A stretch of 42,926 bases of DNA. Source: Chloroflexota bacterium (lineage in GTDB: Bacteria > Chloroflexota > Anaerolineae > UBA4142). The DNA lies in assembly GCA_023489485.1 (NCBI GenBank), contig JAMDCU010000094.1, positions 5,863-48,788 on the forward strand, read 5' to 3'. The notes beneath the pieces are model-generated. The model was not told where the DNA came from. It made no database searches and worked only from the letters and a program-made list of their open reading frames with translations. A program made the translations under genes and the position numbers. Of the stretch, positions 39,302-42,926 are shown piece by piece; the first letter of the stretch is position 1, and every line of letters begins with the position of its first letter.

Positions 39302-40369
39302 TCACTGGTATTTCTGCACGGCTTTGTTCAGGATGGAGTCCGGCAACGTGATGTTGAGGTTCTTGGCCACTGTAGTGTTCACACTGATGTAGATGCCTCC
39401 TCCTGCTTCGGTATTTCCGTACACCACCGGAATATCTGCCGGCGACTTGCCACGCAAGATCTCGGCGACAATCTTGCCATTCAATGTTCCCAATTGCCCG
39501 TAATCGACTCCAATTCCCAGGAGAGCGCCATCCTTGGGGGCATTGCCTTGGGTGACAAAGAGCGGGAGTCCAGCATCGGAGATCGCCTTGGCCACCGTCG
39601 GAATCGCACTGAGGAGGGTAGCATCGGAGGGAAGAATGACTGCATCGACGCGGCCCTTCAATGATTGGGCGGCCGGGAGAATGTCATTGGTCGAGGCGGT
39701 CGGAGCGGTAACCACCTGCATCCCGCGCTTCTGCGCTTCATCTGTGATCGCCTTGATCTGTAGTTGTGTGTTCTGCTCAGCGATGTTCCCGATTAGCCCA
39801 ATCTTCTGCGCCTTCGGCAAGACCTGGGTAATCTGATCCAAGATAATTGCCGGAGCAAGCCAATCGGAGGTTCCGGTAAAGTTCGTGCCTGGGTGGTCTA
39901 CGGACTTGACCACTCCGGACGCAACCGGGTCTGTCATGGCTCCAAAGACGACGGGAATAGTGCTCGTCTCTTTTTGGATCGCCAAGATCATGGGCGTGCC
40001 GCCGGCCACGATGACGTCTGGCTTTCGCTGGACGATTTGCTTAGCGACCAAAGGAACGTTGTTCATGTCGCCCTGGGCATTCTCCTCGACGTAAGTGACG
40101 TTCTTGCCCTCAACAAAGCCCTCGCGCGCGAGTTCCTTCTTCATCTCATCGTGCATATTCGCAATGAGCGCGATGAAGCTGATGCGCGCGATTCCGATGG
40201 TGAACTTTTTGCCCCCGGCAACCGCTGCCGTTGGTGCGCTGGTTGGGACCGAGGCACTCGTCGGCGGGGGCACCGTCGCTGCTGTCGGCACCGTCGGTGC
40301 ACACGCGCTAAGTGCGGTCACAAGCAGTAGACCGGCTACCACCATCAGCAAGGCCATTCGCACTTTCAT
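39302..40369 (-). CDS. TrpX-type ABC substrate-binding lipoprotein, second copy
   Basis: ATG 40369 follows AAAGGAGGGAGAGAA, a strong ribosome-binding site. The signal peptide MALLMVVAGLLLVTALSAC ends in lipobox LSAC and is followed by a Pro/Thr/Val/Ala linker. The mature protein has FTIGIARISFIALIANMHDE, GFVEGKNVTYVEENAQGDMN, IPVVFGAMTDPVASGVVKSV and GIGVDYGQLGTLNGKIVAEI, the same pattern as the protein at 9622-10674 but with clear divergence in ligand-facing parts. The ligand is probably an amino acid or a relative. It is the first of three transporter genes in the minus-strand operon. Confidence 0.92.
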   Translation of the reverse strand: MKVRMALLMVVAGLLLVTALSACAPTVPTAATVPPPTSASVPTSAPTAAVAGGKKFTIGIARISFIALIANMHDEMKKELAREGFVEGKNVTYVEENAQGDMNNVPLVAKQIVQRKPDVIVAGGTPMILAIQKETSTIPVVFGAMTDPVASGVVKSVDHPGTNFTGTSDWLAPAIILDQITQVLPKAQKIGLIGNIAEQNTQLQIKAITDEAQKRGMQVVTAPTASTNDILPAAQSLKGRVDAVILPSDATLLSAIPTVAKAISDAGLPLFVTQGNAPKDGALLGIGVDYGQLGTLNGKIVAEILRGKSPADIPVVYGNTEAGGGIYISVNTTVAKNLNITLPDSILNKAVQKYQ

Positions 40370-40393
40370 TTCTCTCCCTCCTTTTGGAGTGCG

Positions 40394-40532
40394 TGCAATT
40401 TACCTGGTCAAGCCAGGGTTTTAGCCCTTCCGAGCTGCAACTCTTGGGTTTGCTCGCGGGTGCAAGCCGCCTAACGAAATTGGAGCCGTGGTATCGACTG
40501 ACTCCGTCTAGCCAATGTCTGCAATTCACCTG
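40394..40532 (-). promoter_or_regulatory. Direct repeats flanking the gap before the second importer
   Basis: TGCAATTTACCTG (40394-40406) and TGCAATTCACCTG (40520-40532) are near-identical 13-base direct repeats at the two edges of the 156-base gap between the aminotransferase and binding-protein genes. They could be regulator half-sites or the trace of a short duplication. No clear promoter was seen in the gap. Confidence 0.25.
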
Positions 40533-41461
40533 TTAGTCACAGGCGTAAGCCATTTGAGTTCATCCGCGACCTCGCCGCGGACGATTGAAAAGTAACTTTC
40601 GCGCGTTCGGCCGGTCAACGGGCCAGTCTCCCCGTTCCCGATCTGCTGACGATCTACTGAGAGTATCGGAGTGACCTCCGCCGCGCTGCCACAAAAGAAT
40701 AGCTCGTCTGCCACATAGAGCTCTGTCCGATCGATTGATCGCTCTTGAACTGACAACCCCATTTTCCGGGATGCCAGGGTAATAAGGGTGTCACGGGTCA
40801 CTCCCTCCAGGATTCCATCAGTGACGGGTGGGGTGATCAGCGCGCCGTGGCGCACCATGAAGATATTGTAAGCCGTCCCCTCGGTGACATTTCCCTGGGA
40901 ATTGAGCAGAATCGCCGTATCGTATCCGTCGATTCTAGCCTGATACTCAGCGAGTCGAGAGTTGTGATAGTTCGCGGCTGCCTTGGCCCGGAGCGGCATG
41001 GAATGATCCGAAGGGCGAATCCATGAGCTGATTTGGCAATGCATGCCCTCCGCTTGGACCATTCGACCCATGGGGCGCGCGAACATCACGACCGTTGCGG
41101 GCTCCGTCGGATTGACCGCGAGGAGTGTCCCGTCTGGTTTCTCAATCAAGGCTTTAATAACTATCTGGATGTCCTCGCGGAATTCGCCCGCGCGAACGAT
41201 GCGAAGCACATCCTCAGCATATCGATGGATATCCCCATGGCCTGGGATCTTGCACAGGTTCATCGTTTGGACGAGGCGATGCAGATGATCCTTGAGGCGG
41301 AATATGTAGAGTTCCTGCTTGGTCGCGTTCCAATAGCCTCTGAGCGATTCGATGACATTGGCCGCGAAACCAAGGGCAGGGATGTTCACGTGCACGCGCG
41401 CTTGGTCGTACTCGAGGATCTCTCCGTTAAAGAGAATCAATCGTGGTTGCTTGTCAGGCAT
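40526..41461 (-). CDS. Branched-chain-type aminotransferase (fold type IV, IlvE-like)
   Basis: The 311-residue protein starts at ATG 41461. It has LILFNGEILEYDQARVHV at the N-terminus, the PLP Lys K160 in LRAKAAANYHNS, NVTEGTAYNIFMV, GILEGVTRDTLITLA and FFCGSAAEVTPILSVDRQQI. This is the class IV layout shared by branched-chain aminotransferases and D-amino acid aminotransferases; EGT and GSAAE fit the BCAT branch. It directly follows the regulator gene (33 bases) and precedes an importer. It could transaminate the imported amino acid or reamidate its 2-oxo acid to the L form. Confidence 0.9.
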   Translation of the reverse strand: MPDKQPRLILFNGEILEYDQARVHVNIPALGFAANVIESLRGYWNATKQELYIFRLKDHLHRLVQTMNLCKIPGHGDIHRYAEDVLRIVRAGEFREDIQIVIKALIEKPDGTLLAVNPTEPATVVMFARPMGRMVQAEGMHCQISSWIRPSDHSMPLRAKAAANYHNSRLAEYQARIDGYDTAILLNSQGNVTEGTAYNIFMVRHGALITPPVTDGILEGVTRDTLITLASRKMGLSVQERSIDRTELYVADELFFCGSAAEVTPILSVDRQQIGNGETGPLTGRTRESYFSIVRGEVADELKWLTPVTNR

Positions 41462-41494
41462 GTCGTAGACCTCCGCTCTTTTTCCGCGCGGTAA

Positions 41495-42250
41495 TTAGTC
41501 TCTCGGATTATCGCGGGGCGACTCACGGAACTGCAGTTCTTTGAGGTAGTTGTATATGGTAAAACGCGAAACACCCAAAGCCCGCGCGGCGTAATCCACT
41601 CCGCCTTTCACAAGGAACAGGCCCTGAGCGTGCATCGCTTTGATTGCCTTTAGCTTTTCCTCTTTGTCCGCTGCGTGAAGGGGCTTGCCCATCGCAACGA
41701 GGGCCTCGTCGACAATGCACTTTATCACAGCATTCACATCGGTCTTTCCGTTTTCGGGTTGCTGGCGAGACTCGGCCGGTGGTTCTGAATTCGAATCCAC
41801 GGAGGTGAAGGTTGTGAGGATTTGGCTGGCCCGACGCAACTCCGTTATATCGAAGTTCACGCACAGGGCGATTACCGGAGCACCGCGTGTGTTGTGAAAG
41901 ACCACGGAGGTTGATTTCAGCGTCCGTCCATCGCGTGTTCGGGTTGCGTAGTTGGCTACGATGCCGGTTTGATTAGCTCGCTCCAATATGGATCCGAGGC
42001 CTTTGTCACCCACGGGGCCGCCGATGATTGGGCCCCCAACCTTACGTCCTGTAATATGGCCGTTCGCAATCGCGACGATAGAATGGTCAGGGTTGCGAAT
42101 GTCGTGAAGGACCACCTCGCAACCATTCCCGAACATGGCTGCGATGCCGTCGACAACCAATTTAAGAATCGCCAAGTAATCATCTGCCGACCCCTTTATC
42201 CGGGGTGCAAGCGGTTCGGCGTGTGTTTGATGGCCGTTATGTGTCGCCAC
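41495..42250 (-). CDS. YheO/DauR-type transcriptional regulator
   Basis: The preferred start is GTG 42250 (VATHNGHQTH), with GCGAGGA upstream; the frame is open to GTG 42313 but that would run over the palindrome at 42281-42292. The N-terminal half is a YheO-type PAS domain (DDYLAILKLVVDGIAAMFGN, CEVVLHDIRNPDHSIVAIAN, GGPVGDKGL, VFHNTRGAPVIALCVNFDIT). The C-terminal half is a helix-turn-helix (GVDYAARALGVSRFTIYNYL). This is the architecture of DauR, repressor of D-arginine use in Pseudomonas. It is first in the minus-strand cluster and is the likely regulator of the aminotransferase, importer, OCD-like and DAO-like genes. Confidence 0.88.
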   Translation of the reverse strand: MATHNGHQTHAEPLAPRIKGSADDYLAILKLVVDGIAAMFGNGCEVVLHDIRNPDHSIVAIANGHITGRKVGGPIIGGPVGDKGLGSILERANQTGIVANYATRTRDGRTLKSTSVVFHNTRGAPVIALCVNFDITELRRASQILTTFTSVDSNSEPPAESRQQPENGKTDVNAVIKCIVDEALVAMGKPLHAADKEEKLKAIKAMHAQGLFLVKGGVDYAARALGVSRFTIYNYLKELQFRESPRDNPRD

Positions 42251-42280
42251 TGGCAATCCTCGCGCGAATTCAACAAATCG

Positions 42281-42292
42281 TGTAATATTACA
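42281..42292. promoter_or_regulatory. Perfect palindrome upstream of the DauR-like gene
   Basis: TGTAATATTACA is a perfect 12-base palindrome 31 bases before the chosen start at 42250. It is a plausible autoregulatory operator. Confidence 0.4.
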
Positions 42293-42350
42293 AAGGTTGT
42301 TGCACGATAGCACCTATCATACCTCGAACTGTTACTTGAGAAAACACCCA

Positions 42351-42376
42351 TTAGGGTAGTTTTACGCTATCCCTAA
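42351..42376. promoter_or_regulatory. Second inverted repeat upstream of the DauR-like gene
   Basis: TTAGGGTAG (42351-42359) and CTATCCCTAA (42367-42376) form an almost perfect inverted repeat. It lies about 60-85 bases further upstream than the palindrome and could be a second operator or part of the promoter. Confidence 0.35.
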
Positions 42377-42392
42377 GGCTCAGTTGGCACTT

Positions 42393-42926
42393 CTAGCTAG
42401 ACGGGCGTGTCCTAAATGGGGAGGCTAGGGCCTAGATCTCAATAATCAAGACATCGTGTGCGTTTTGACCATACTTCCTACCGTAAAGGAGAAAGTGTGG
42501 AAACGCCTACGGCTGAACAACTGTTGCGCCGCGAAGCCGTCCGCCGTCATCTCTGCGGCGAAAACCGCAGTGTCGTTTGTCACGACTTGGATCGCAGCCC
42601 CGGCCAGTCGCAGCCTCTCTCCAATGGAGGCTCTCAATCCGTCAGTCCACCCATCCACTCAGTCCACCGTCCAAGGCTCAGACCAAGTGGAACGTGGACG
42701 GCGGACAATCCGCCGATTGCGCGCGCTGGAACCTGTCTAGATGCCCACGGCGGCCAACGAAGCGCCACCGCGTTCTCGCGGCGCGGGCGCGAGTCGTCCC
42801 CGTTTGGGTTTCCACAGACCGTATGCTATACTGAGAAGCGAACGGCAAGGCATTATCCCCAACCTCATTCCAGTGCGGTTCGCTTCAGAGGAGAAGCGGA
42901 ACGTGTCTCCTTCCCGTTTGGTTATC
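42393..42926 (+). other. Right edge: no clear gene; possible transposase N-terminus at 42497
   Basis: A frame starting at GTG 42497 (behind AAAGGAGAAA) reads VETPTAEQLLRREAVRRHLC and GENRSVVCHDLDRSPG, which resembles the N-terminal helix-turn-helix of integrase-core transposases. After about 35 residues it becomes low-complexity Ser/Pro sequence, so it is at best a degraded remnant. The rest of the stretch to the window end shows nothing I can name. Confidence 0.3.

Noticed and set aside
1-42926. tRNA, rRNA or riboswitch genes
   Set aside because: No cloverleaf-like sequence, rRNA-conserved block or cobalamin/glycine riboswitch consensus was noticed, including before the corrinoid and SHMT-like genes. 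A covariance-model scan was not possible here.

Overview
This window looks like part of the chromosome of an anaerobic, GC-rich bacterium, most plausibly a member of the Chloroflexota. That is an inference from three things: Pro/Thr/Ala-rich linkers just after the lipobox in all three substrate-binding lipoproteins, a heavy load of transposase genes, and oxygen-sensitive enzyme families (2-hydroxyacyl-CoA dehydratase with its activator, a radical SAM enzyme, a corrinoid protein). No rRNA, tRNA, CRISPR array or phage module was seen.

Layout. (1) 1-5400 is a degraded zone. It holds a 5'-truncated ISKra4-type transposase, a nuclease-like gene fragment, a zinc-ribbon/coiled-coil protein, an IS21 istA remnant joined to a second transposase remnant, and a SpoIIE-type phosphatase pseudogene. 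(2) 5405-22600 is the most interesting part. A GntR regulator is divergent from a long plus-strand operon. The operon encodes an SHMT-like PLP enzyme fused to an acyl-CoA synthetase, a TrpX-type ABC importer, an importer ATPase fused in frame to a 2-hydroxyacyl-CoA dehydratase subunit, the partner subunit and activator, a thiolase, a radical SAM enzyme, a Glu/Leu-type amino acid dehydrogenase, a threonine-dehydratase-like enzyme, a 3-hydroxyacyl-CoA dehydrogenase, a corrinoid protein and a UroD-type methyltransferase. (3) 22600-25400 holds two insertion sequences; the first cuts off the methyltransferase gene. (4) 25463-32830 is a second plus-strand operon: a HutC-type GntR regulator, a creatininase-fold protein with an altered metal site, a class III aminotransferase, an amidohydrolase, and a Dpp-like importer (binding protein plus two permeases, no ATPase). 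(5) 32830-34100 contains gene debris, including an erythromycin-esterase remnant, and ends in a terminator hairpin. (6) 34121-42313 is a minus-strand cluster: a YheO/DauR-type regulator, a branched-chain-type aminotransferase, a complete second TrpX-type importer, an ornithine cyclodeaminase/mu-crystallin protein, a frameshifted MddA-like methyltransferase and a DAO-family flavoprotein. (7) 42314-42926 has operator-like repeats and a doubtful transposase remnant.

How the genes could work together (inference). The long operon reads as uptake of an amino-acid-like compound, PLP and dehydrogenase chemistry on it, CoA activation, radical dehydration of a 2-hydroxyacyl-CoA, and 3-hydroxyacyl-CoA oxidation with thiolysis. 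A B12 methyl-transfer branch is attached. I do not recognise this combination as a described pathway, and two of its proteins are unusual fusions. The minus-strand cluster resembles the Pseudomonas dauBAR logic for inverting D-amino acids to L-amino acids, with a dedicated importer.
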